Part shown: piece by piece, positions 9,988 to 15,613 of the stretch
How the letters are laid out: every line of letters begins with the position of its first letter
Numbering within the stretch: position 1 is the first letter of the stretch
Assembly (NCBI GenBank): GCA_913774355.1
Contig: CAJYGB010000035.1
Location: 62,001 to 126,000 of the forward strand
Origin: an uncultured Chryseobacterium sp.
Lineage (GTDB): Bacteria > Bacteroidota > Bacteroidia > Flavobacteriales > Weeksellaceae
DNA length: 64,000 bases
Reading direction: 5' to 3'
Translations under genes and position numbers: made by a program
The notes under the pieces: model-generated
Told to the model about the DNA's origin: nothing
The model's input: the letters and a program-made list of their open reading frames with translations, nothing else
Databases searched by the model: none

Positions 9988-10017
9988 TTGGCCATTTCAA
10001 AAAATGTTTTAATTTTG
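9988..10017 (+). promoter_or_regulatory. strong Bacteroidetes-type promoter for a short transcript
   Basis: TTG (9988-9990), exactly 19 bases, then TAATTTTG (10010-10017) is a near-perfect match to the consensus. The next element is a short ORF and a terminator, so the transcript would be about 165 nt. Confidence 0.7.
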
Positions 10018-10056
10018 TGGCTTAAATCAGTTTTAACCCTTTAAATAACGAAGCAA

Positions 10057-10134
10057 ATGTTCAGTAAAGTACATATTTCTACAGCAGGATTGCCTTTTGC
10101 AAAGGCAGGGCTTCGGGGTTGGGTACATTCTTAG
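10057..10134 (+). CDS. possible 25-residue peptide
   Basis: ATG to TAG in a short transcript with its own promoter and terminator. The peptide begins MFSKVHISTAGLPF and ends GLRGWVHS: basic, with one Trp, without a signal peptide or Gly-Gly leader. Nothing proves translation; the same bases form an RNA hairpin, so this may equally be a non-coding RNA. Length is too short for statistical support. Confidence 0.3.
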   Translation: MFSKVHISTAGLPFAKAGLRGWVHS

Positions 10135-10159
10135 AATTACAGTATAATGAAATATAGCC

Positions 10160-10188
10160 ACCCGGAGTCGTAAGATTCCGGGTTTTTT
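10160..10188 (+). terminator. rho-independent terminator of the short transcript
   Basis: ACCCGGA / TCCGGGT stem with a 10-base loop, followed by TTTTTT. It separates the small transcript from the RNA-repair genes. Confidence 0.8.
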
Positions 10189-10271
10189 ATTGCGCAATAT
10201 TTCAAACCCGTTACAGGTATTCCCGGATTCTTTTTTTAACAACAGAGGAACATTTCAGACAGTTTTCAGGA

Positions 10272-10336
10272 GCTGTTTCCCGCTATCCGTTGCAATCTTT
10301 TTTTTCAAAAAAGGATTTCCACTGCTATCGGGGCTA
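10272..10336. repeat. long imperfect palindrome
   Basis: Left arm CCCGCTATCCGTTGCAATC and right arm GGATTTCCACTGCTATCGGG surround T8-C-A6, giving an imperfect palindrome of about 60 bases. The form (GC-rich ends, AT-rich centre) resembles dispersed intergenic palindromes of flavobacteria. It sits ahead of the basic protein gene, and an open frame through it is probably fortuitous. Confidence 0.5.
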
Positions 10337-10441
10337 GTGATAACGTTCCGCATAATGATCTCACGGGTCTCACAGACCGGTAAGGTTAAGCAATTACCAG
10401 ATGATGTACAGTTTGTATGTCACTTTAAGAGCAGAACATTC

Positions 10442-11191
10442 ATGGAAAAAGACAACCTCCTGTTTTTTAGACTGAGAAGTCTGAGGAGCAGAAAAAGAAT
10501 CATAAAAAGAGATGTAGAGAAACAGGTCAGGCAAAAATACAGGCATAGCGATCGGTTATGGGAAATGAAACGGAACATTCCGTTGGTTCCCTTGGATAAA
10601 CCTTATCAGAAGGGCTTTGTGCGATTTTTCGTTGTAAGGGATGACGTAAAAAGATCCAAAGACGGCAGGTTTTTCGGAGAACTCCTGGAGAAGATCAATA
10701 CGGAAATGTATTCCCCGAACCGGAAATTCCTGAAGAAAAAAAGGAGGCGCGGAAAGAGGATTTATGTCGCAAAAGAACAGCGCATTGCCAACATCTATCC
10801 CTGGGAATGGGACAGCCCGAAATTCGGACTTACTGAAAGAGAAAAGCAGTATTTCATTATGAAAGACAACTACTGCCCGATCAGGAAGTCTTGCAAAGTT
10901 TATTATGAATATACAGAACCATGGCGGTTTGTATTGAAGGTAAAACCGAACCTCATTACCCATTACAAACCGCTGCAATCGGATCTGGAAAAAGAAATCG
11001 ATGAAACCGATTCTTTTTTAAACCGGCACAAAGTTCAGGCAATCATCCATAAAACCATTTACGGAAAACCCGATCCGTGGAAGAATAGATATAAACGCGA
11101 TCGCAGGAAAAGCTTGAAAGCCTTTCACTACATCATTTCTGCAACAGCAGTTGCAGACCGGCTGGAGGACGGAAACCTCCTCAACATTTAA
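10442..11191 (+). CDS. basic hypothetical protein upstream of rtcB
   Basis: A 249-residue protein rich in Lys, Arg and aromatics, not recognised. The start at 10442 is chosen because upstream in-frame codons run through a palindromic repeat and read as implausible sequence. Visible features: an Arg/Lys-dense N-terminus (FRLRSLRSRKRIIKRD), a second basic cluster (KKKRRRGKR), a central aromatic part (NIYPWEWDSPKFGLTEREKQYF), two Cys (YCPIRKSCKVYY) and a basic C-terminus. No signal peptide or membrane segment. The charge pattern suits RNA or ribosome binding, which is inference. It ends 10 bases before rtcB, so the two are very likely co-transcribed and functionally linked to RNA repair. Confidence 0.7.
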   Translation: MEKDNLLFFRLRSLRSRKRIIKRDVEKQVRQKYRHSDRLWEMKRNIPLVPLDKPYQKGFVRFFVVRDDVKRSKDGRFFGELLEKINTEMYSPNRKFLKKKRRRGKRIYVAKEQRIANIYPWEWDSPKFGLTEREKQYFIMKDNYCPIRKSCKVYYEYTEPWRFVLKVKPNLITHYKPLQSDLEKEIDETDSFLNRHKVQAIIHKTIYGKPDPWKNRYKRDRRKSLKAFHYIISATAVADRLEDGNLLNI

Positions 11192-11201
11192 AAATAAAAC
11201 A

Positions 11202-12593
11202 ATGGGAAATTTAAAACTAAAAGGAAAAGACATATTAAAACTGGGATATCCGAACAACCAGAGCGTTAACATCGCCCTGGAAGTCATGAAAAGGAATTTT
11301 GCAACCAAAAACATCCATCATGTAAAATCTCTTTTAAAGGAAATCCTCATCAGTCCGGAACATTTTGAGAAAGACCTCACCTTCGGACAGATTGCGGAAG
11401 CCTTGCTTTCCTCCAAAAAAACGGAAAAAAGGATGCTCAATACCCAGCGTGCGGCGTTTCAGGTCTTTGGAAACAACATTTCGGATGAAGCGAAGAACCA
11501 GCTGTATACCGCACTGAAGCTACCGGTTTCCATACAGGGCGCGCTGATGCCCGATGCACACAGCGGGTATGGGCTTCCGATCGGCGGCGTGCTGGCGGTA
11601 GAAAATGCAGTGATCCCGTACGGCGTCGGGATGGACATCGGATGCAGGATGAGCCTCAGCATTCTCGATACCCCGGTTTCATACCTGGACGGTGCCAGAG
11701 ACAAATACGAAAAGGCACTGGCCGAGCATACCAAATTCGGCATGTACGAAACCCACAAATCGCACATCGACTACGAGATCTTCGACCGGGATACTTTCGA
11801 TATGATTCCGCTGCTGAGAAGGCTCAAAGGTAAAGCCATCCGGCAGATGGGAAGCTCCGGCGGCGGAAACCATTTCGTCGAATTCGGTGAAGTGGAAATC
11901 ACGGAGGAAGATCCGCAGATTGGTCTCCCGAAAGGTAAATATCTGGGAATCCTCTCTCACAGCGGCTCGCGTGGGCTCGGTGCGGAGATCGCGCAATACT
12001 ATTCCAGGATGGCGGTTGATCAGTGCCCGCTGCCGAAAGAAGCGCAGCAGTTTGCCTGGCTGGACCTCAGCACCCATCTCGGACTGGAGTACTGGACGGC
12101 GATGAATCTGGCGGGAGACTATGCCTCCGCCTGTCACGACGATATCCACCGCAGGCTGGTGAAAGCCGTGGGCGGAAGGGTAAAAGCCAGAATCGAAAAC
12201 CATCACAATTTTGCCTGGAAGGAAATCCACAATGGTAAAGAAGTGATCGTTCACCGGAAAGGCGCCACTCCCGCCAGTGAAAATGAGCTGGGCATGATTC
12301 CCGGATCCATGACCGCCAAAGGCTTTATCGTCCGCGGAAAAGGAAACCCGGATTCCCTGAACTCGGCATCGCATGGTGCCGGAAGAGCCCATTCCAGAGG
12401 AGAATGCCGAAGTCTTTTTACCCAGAATGACATTAAAAAAGAATTAAAGCTCAAAAATGTCACGCTCATGGGCGGTAATGCGGAAGAAGCACCGATGGCT
12501 TATAAGGACATCAACGAAGTGATGAATGCACAGAGCGAACTGGTTGATATCCTGGGGACATTCCAGCCGAGAATGGTAAGGATGGATAAGTAG
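11202..12593 (+). CDS. rtcB: RtcB-family RNA ligase, PrfH-associated type
   Basis: A 463-residue GTP- and manganese-dependent ligase that joins 2',3'-cyclic phosphate (3'-phosphate) and 5'-OH RNA ends. Metal-binding positions are visible: PDAHSGYGLP (Asp118, His120), GVGMDIGCRM (Asp145, Cys148), GGNHF (His224), ILSHSGSRG (His253) and ENHHNFA (about 334-335). The guanylylated His lies in SASHGAGR (about 391). It is longer than the roughly 410-residue E. coli RtcB, with about 70 extra N-terminal residues. The start at 11202 follows the stop of the basic protein gene by 10 bases. RtcB copies paired with prfH are known to reseal 16S rRNA cut in the decoding centre; the nearby prfH makes that role likely here. 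Confidence 0.93.
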   Translation: MGNLKLKGKDILKLGYPNNQSVNIALEVMKRNFATKNIHHVKSLLKEILISPEHFEKDLTFGQIAEALLSSKKTEKRMLNTQRAAFQVFGNNISDEAKNQLYTALKLPVSIQGALMPDAHSGYGLPIGGVLAVENAVIPYGVGMDIGCRMSLSILDTPVSYLDGARDKYEKALAEHTKFGMYETHKSHIDYEIFDRDTFDMIPLLRRLKGKAIRQMGSSGGGNHFVEFGEVEITEEDPQIGLPKGKYLGILSHSGSRGLGAEIAQYYSRMAVDQCPLPKEAQQFAWLDLSTHLGLEYWTAMNLAGDYASACHDDIHRRLVKAVGGRVKARIENHHNFAWKEIHNGKEVIVHRKGATPASENELGMIPGSMTAKGFIVRGKGNPDSLNSASHGAGRAHSRGECRSLFTQNDIKKELKLKNVTLMGGNAEEAPMAYKDINEVMNAQSELVDILGTFQPRMVRMDK

Positions 12594-12613
12594 AAGGCTG
12601 ATTCAACATCTTC

Positions 12614-12646
12614 AAACCTCATAGGTTTTTAAAACCTATGAGGTTT
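12614..12646. repeat. perfect 16-base palindrome within the RNA-repair operon
   Basis: AAACCTCATAGGTTTT and its exact reverse complement are separated by a single T. No T-tract follows on the plus strand, so it is not a standard terminator. It lies in the 72-base gap between rtcB and the nucleotidyltransferase gene and may be a copy of a dispersed palindrome, or an RNA processing site. Confidence 0.75.
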
Positions 12647-12665
12647 ACTTAAACAAAAATAAAAA

Positions 12666-13211
12666 ATGGGAGCACCACACAACATAAAAAGATACGGTGA
12701 AGTCTGGCCGGAATTCAGAATCCGGCACGGACTTGAAATTTTAGATAAATTAAAAGATATAGTCATTATTTCAGGAGGCTGGGCGTGGCATTTTATGTCT
12801 GAAGCCGGGCATAAGGAATACAAACACGCGCATGACCATAAGGATATTGATGTATTCGTGAAAAAAGAACATGTAGCAGAAGTTGTAATGATCCTTCAGA
12901 AGGAAGGTTTCCGGAAAGTCTGGACCAGATACGATCATCTGCCGAGCCAAGAGAACTTCCGACGCTATGAGAACACAGTAGAAATGGAGAATGGAAAATT
13001 CCACAGGATCACAATCGATTTTTTTGAGAGAAATGATCTGGAAACAATAGCCGTCAATGGATTTACCGTGGTCAAACCGGAGACGCTTCTTTCATTTTAC
13101 AGAAATATCCATTCCAGTGACAAATGCTGGGCGGTGATTGCCGCAAAAGATCTGCTGGAAAAAGGAATTGATCCGGTCGGCCACCCGAAATTAAGTGAAA
13201 TACCGAAATAA
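12666..13211 (+). CDS. nucleotidyltransferase-fold protein in the RtcB-PrfH operon
   Basis: A 181-residue cytoplasmic protein with the signature of the polymerase-beta-like nucleotidyltransferase fold: SGGWAWHF (Gly37-Gly38), DHKDIDVFV (metal-binding Asp60 and Asp62) and a third carboxylate in ITIDFF (Asp118). The GGW...DID layout resembles ANT(2'')/LinA-type antibiotic nucleotidyltransferases, but the gene lies between an RNA ligase and release factor H, with its stop 1 base before the prfH start. A role in end-healing or tailing of cut RNA is therefore plausible; modification of a small molecule is the alternative. I know of no assigned function for this family in this setting. Confidence 0.75.
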   Translation: MGAPHNIKRYGEVWPEFRIRHGLEILDKLKDIVIISGGWAWHFMSEAGHKEYKHAHDHKDIDVFVKKEHVAEVVMILQKEGFRKVWTRYDHLPSQENFRRYENTVEMENGKFHRITIDFFERNDLETIAVNGFTVVKPETLLSFYRNIHSSDKCWAVIAAKDLLEKGIDPVGHPKLSEIPK

Positions 13212-13212
13212 T

Positions 13213-13911
13213 ATGGAAAAACTCATCCAAATAACCGCAGGAAGAGGGCCTTTGGAATGCCAATGGGTCGTTGCCAAAGTGCTGAAAATTTTCCTGGAAG
13301 AAATAAAAGATAACAATATCCCATACGAAATCATCCATCGCGAAAACGGGGATGAAAACCTGACCCTGAAATCCGTCACTCTTCTTTTGAAATCAAAAGA
13401 CCTGGAGTGTTTTTTAGAGTCGTGGCTGGGAAGCATTTGCTGGACAGGTAAAAGTACCTTCCGGAAACTGCACAAACGCAGCAACTGGTTTATCGGGATC
13501 TTTGAGCTGGAAGGTCTGGAGAAAGTCAGTTTTCAGGAAAAAGAGATTCGGTTCCAAACGGTAAGAAGCCAGGGGAGCGGCGGCCAGAATGTGAATAAAG
13601 TAAACACGGCGGTCCGCGCCACCCATATCCCGACCGGACAAAGTATTTTCGTACAGGATTCCCGCTCTCAGCTGGAAAATAAAAAACTTTCCGTAGAAAG
13701 GCTGAAAGCAAAAGTCCTGGAGCAGAATATTATTCAGCTTCAGAAAAGAATGCAGGAAACCTGGAATAACCATCTGAATGTACAACGCGGAAACCCGGTA
13801 AGAACCTTCTCCGGGACCGATTTTAAAAAAAATTATCAGGAAAAGTCTTTCAGCAAACAAAGGTATCACCTGAAAAACGAACTTAAAAATTACAGAAATG
13901 ACCTTAACTAA
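13213..13911 (+). CDS. prfH: peptide chain release factor H
   Basis: A 232-residue release factor homologue with the peptidyl-tRNA hydrolysis motif GSGGQNVNKVNTAVR (GGQ at 123-125) and the family end RGNPVRTFSGTDF. It lacks the N-terminal domains of RF1/RF2, as PrfH does; length is close to the usual 200-235. The start at 13213 (MEKLIQITAGRGP) is one base after the preceding stop. PrfH is reported to release peptides from ribosomes whose 16S rRNA has been cut in the decoding centre, after which the partner RtcB reseals the rRNA. Its 3' end overlaps the TPR gene by 14 bases, indicating translational coupling. Confidence 0.93.
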   Translation: MEKLIQITAGRGPLECQWVVAKVLKIFLEEIKDNNIPYEIIHRENGDENLTLKSVTLLLKSKDLECFLESWLGSICWTGKSTFRKLHKRSNWFIGIFELEGLEKVSFQEKEIRFQTVRSQGSGGQNVNKVNTAVRATHIPTGQSIFVQDSRSQLENKKLSVERLKAKVLEQNIIQLQKRMQETWNNHLNVQRGNPVRTFSGTDFKKNYQEKSFSKQRYHLKNELKNYRNDLN

Positions 13912-14413
13912 AAGTAAATATTATTTTGAAGCACTGGACCATTATCCGTACAATCTGCCGGAATGTATGGAAGCTTTAAACTACGCACTCTCTTATGATC
14001 CTGAAGATGCCGATGCCCTGTGCCTGATGGGAAGGATTTACAGCGAGATGCTCAGCGACTACGAACAAGCGAAACTTTATTTTGAAGAAGCCATGCAGTA
14101 TGATGTAACCAACGTCAATACCCCTCAGTACTATATTATCTGCCTGCTGAATAACGAAGATCTGTACGAAGCAGAAAAGCTGATCAATTATTCACTGAAA
14201 ATAAAAGGGATTGATAAGGCTACGCTTTGGCTGTACCGGTCAATGCTTTCCGAAAAAAGAGGAAGCCTGGTCAATGCCCTGAAATTCTTGAAGGAAGCAG
14301 AAAAATACTGTTTTACCGAATGCAGCCTGAACAGTATCAAAGCCCGGAGGAAATTTATTAAATCCAAACTACCTGAAAAGAGCAAAACTAAAAAGAAAAA
14401 GGAAACGAAATAA
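13898..14413 (+). CDS. TPR-repeat protein coupled to prfH
   Basis: A 171-residue soluble protein with at least two to three tetratricopeptide-like helix pairs: ALNYALSYDPEDADALCLMG, YEQAKLYFEEAMQYDVTN and LYEAEKLINYSLKIKG, followed by a helix pair near ALKFLKEAEKY. The C-terminus is strongly basic (KSKTKKKKETK), which could touch RNA or ribosomes. It overlaps prfH by 14 bases in another frame, so it is translated with it. TPR folds act as protein scaffolds; a job in assembling the repair proteins is inferred from position only. Confidence 0.75.
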   Translation: MTLTKSKYYFEALDHYPYNLPECMEALNYALSYDPEDADALCLMGRIYSEMLSDYEQAKLYFEEAMQYDVTNVNTPQYYIICLLNNEDLYEAEKLINYSLKIKGIDKATLWLYRSMLSEKRGSLVNALKFLKEAEKYCFTECSLNSIKARRKFIKSKLPEKSKTKKKKETK

Positions 14414-14474
14414 GTCTCTTTTTCAGACATTTATTTATGAAATCATAAGTGAATAAAACAGCTTGGGTGAAAGT

Positions 14475-14495
14475 GAATTATGAATTATGAATTAT
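14475..14495 (+). repeat. short tandem repeat, three GAATTAT units
   Basis: Three consecutive exact 7-base units in the gap after the TPR gene. Probably a slippage tract without function. Confidence 0.6.
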
Positions 14496-14520
14496 GAAAT
14501 AGCTTTGCATATTCATTTTC

Positions 14521-14564
14521 GTATTCCCGTTATCCGTTGACATAAATTTCCTTGACGGGAATAC
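14521..14564. repeat. inverted repeat with 24-base spacer
   Basis: GTATTCCCGT (14521-14530) and ACGGGAATAC (14555-14564) are exact reverse complements. It lies just before the shared terminator, and could be an extra hairpin or an operator-like site; no gene start is near. Confidence 0.45.
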
Positions 14565-14570
14565 AATAAA

Positions 14571-14598
14571 AATAGGCTTTGAAGAAAGCCTATTTTTT
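14571..14598. terminator. bidirectional terminator
   Basis: AATAGGCTTT / AAAGCCTATT, 4-base loop, with TTTTTTAT on the plus side; the right arm reaches the stop codon of the convergent cytochrome gene. It can end both the RNA-repair operon and, in reverse, the cytochrome lipoprotein transcript. Confidence 0.75.
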
Positions 14599-14880
14599 AT
14601 TTACGGAAATCAGATAATCATAAACCATCTGATGCTGTTCGTCAGTTAATTTTGCTTTGGGTGCCATTCTGCTCAGGGTATTGATCCATCCCCGGTCGTC
14701 ATGTTTTGCAGGATCAGGCAACTTGTGGCATCGGTTGCATGAGTTTTCAAAAATGCTTTTTCCTTGTGCCAGCTGTTCGGATGAAGTGTACTTCGGTCCG
14801 TTTACCGCCACGCTTTTCGGTCCGCACGATACTGCTGTGAGTGCAGAAACTGCGGCCATTCCAAAAATCAGTTTTTTCAT
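14590..14880 (-). CDS. small haem-c lipoprotein, copy 1
   Basis: A 96-residue exported protein. The start at 14880 gives a lipoprotein signal (MKKLIFGMAAVSALTAVSC) with Cys anchor. One c-type haem site CNRCH occurs at about residue 53, with a probable distal Met in the segment MAPKAKLTDEQHQ. Small single-haem cytochromes of this type shuttle electrons in the periplasm or outer membrane. A close paralogue lies 20 bases upstream on the same strand, so the pair forms a tandem duplication and probably one operon. An upstream in-frame Met would enter the paralogue's 3' end and is rejected. Confidence 0.88.
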   Translation of the reverse strand: MKKLIFGMAAVSALTAVSCGPKSVAVNGPKYTSSEQLAQGKSIFENSCNRCHKLPDPAKHDDRGWINTLSRMAPKAKLTDEQHQMVYDYLISVNKK

Positions 14881-14900
14881 AATGATATTTTTTAAGTGAA

Positions 14901-15191
14901 TTATTTTTTCACAGACACAATATAATCGTATACCCACTGATGCTGTTCATCGGTAAGCTTTGCTTTCGGAGCCATCCAGTTCATAATGCCGACCCATTGT
15001 ACGGCTGTATGGGAAGTGGGATCCGGCAGTTTATGACATCTTCCACATGAATTTTCGAAGATGCTTTTTCCTTGTGCGATCTGTTCTGCCGTAGATTTGG
15101 AAGCTACCGGTGTAGTTGCCGTAGAAGCTTTAGGAGTACACGATGCCAGTAAAAGCGCGGTGAATGAAGCTACAGCAATGATTTTTTTCAT
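14901..15191 (-). CDS. small haem-c lipoprotein, copy 2
   Basis: A 96-residue paralogue of the preceding gene in transcript order: signal and lipobox MKKIIAVASFTALLLASC, then QGKSIFENSCGRCHKLPDP (haem site CGRCH) and the shared end MAPKAKLTDEQHQWVYDY. The two proteins agree closely from the haem site onward but differ in the linker after the lipid anchor. The start at 15191 is set by the signal peptide; the longer frame upstream crosses intergenic repeats. On its strand a -7 box TACATTTG lies 23 bases upstream (15214-15221). Electron donor or acceptor partners are unknown; the cbb3 oxidase further along is a candidate. Confidence 0.88.
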   Translation of the reverse strand: MKKIIAVASFTALLLASCTPKASTATTPVASKSTAEQIAQGKSIFENSCGRCHKLPDPTSHTAVQWVGIMNWMAPKAKLTDEQHQWVYDYIVSVKK

Positions 15192-15294
15192 GTCTAAACA
15201 ATTTTGATTGAAACAAATGTAGCAAATTCCCTCTGCCATTGATGTAGAGAGGCTTAATTTAGAAGAAATACAAATTAGAAAGGGAAAGGAAGGG

Positions 15295-15497
15295 TGGATG
15301 GTGAATTTTGCTTTGCAAGTCAATTTTGCTCCGCAAGTGAATTTAAAGCTGTAGAAATTGACCGATGACCAATAGAAATTCACAATTCACAAAGTATAAA
15401 TGGTGAATTTCTCGCTGTGGTTGAATTTTGCTTCGCAGGAGAATTTACAGTCATGGAAAAATTGACCATTGACTCGAAGAAATTCACAATTGACAAA
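15295..15497. repeat. two diverged tandem copies of an inverted-repeat-bounded element
   Basis: Unit A (about 15299-15389) and unit B (about 15401-15497) each begin TGGTGAATTT and end GAAATTCACAATT, so GTGAATTT and AAATTCAC are terminal inverted repeats. Both carry internal GCTTTGCAAGT- or GCTTCGCAGG-like palindromes and a TTGACC-ATTGAC-type block. Similar pieces occur at 31000-31030 and 31560-31600. The whole interval 15192-15577 holds no gene. Confidence 0.6.
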
Positions 15498-15577
15498 AAA
15501 CGTTCCTTGTGGATTGTCGTTAATGGTGTATTTCAATGCCTTGAAAACAGAAATTCAAAGATGAAACAAATTGTTTC

Positions 15578-15608
15578 TTGACCGTTCACACTTTAATCCT
15601 TATTTTTG
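15578..15608 (+). promoter_or_regulatory. Bacteroidetes-type promoter of meaB
   Basis: TTG (15578-15580), 20 bases, TATTTTTG (15601-15608). The start codon is only 6 bases after the box, so the mRNA would be nearly leaderless. Confidence 0.65.
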
Positions 15609-15613
15609 AAACA

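Larger units (their letters stand above)
10022..10188 (+). ncRNA. candidate small RNA or small-ORF transcript
   Basis: The stretch from the predicted start after the promoter at 9988-10017 to the terminator at 10160-10188 forms a complete small transcription unit of about 165 nt. It can fold a central hairpin TGCCTT / AAGGCA (about 10091-10107). It also contains a 25-codon ORF at 10057-10134. I cannot match it to a known RNA; it lacks the conserved loops of SRP RNA, the domain structure of tmRNA and a tRNA T-arm. It lies 250 bases upstream of the RNA-repair genes, so a link to them is possible but not shown. Confidence 0.5.

Noticed and set aside
10022..10188. tRNA, SRP RNA or tmRNA gene
   Set aside because: No T-arm or acceptor stem, no conserved SRP loop and no tmRNA domains.
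10190..10441. N-terminal extension of the basic protein to 10190
   Set aside because: It would begin just after a terminator and translate an imperfect palindrome; start at 10442 is simpler.
11679..12392. 237-codon open frame on the minus strand inside rtcB
   Set aside because: Shadow of rtcB whose active-site motifs fully explain the sequence.
12666..13211. Antibiotic-resistance nucleotidyltransferase
   Set aside because: The fold motifs fit, but the tight coupling to prfH and rtcB favours an RNA-linked role; kept only as alternative.
14475..14495. CRISPR-like repeat
   Set aside because: Only three direct 7-base units without spacers.
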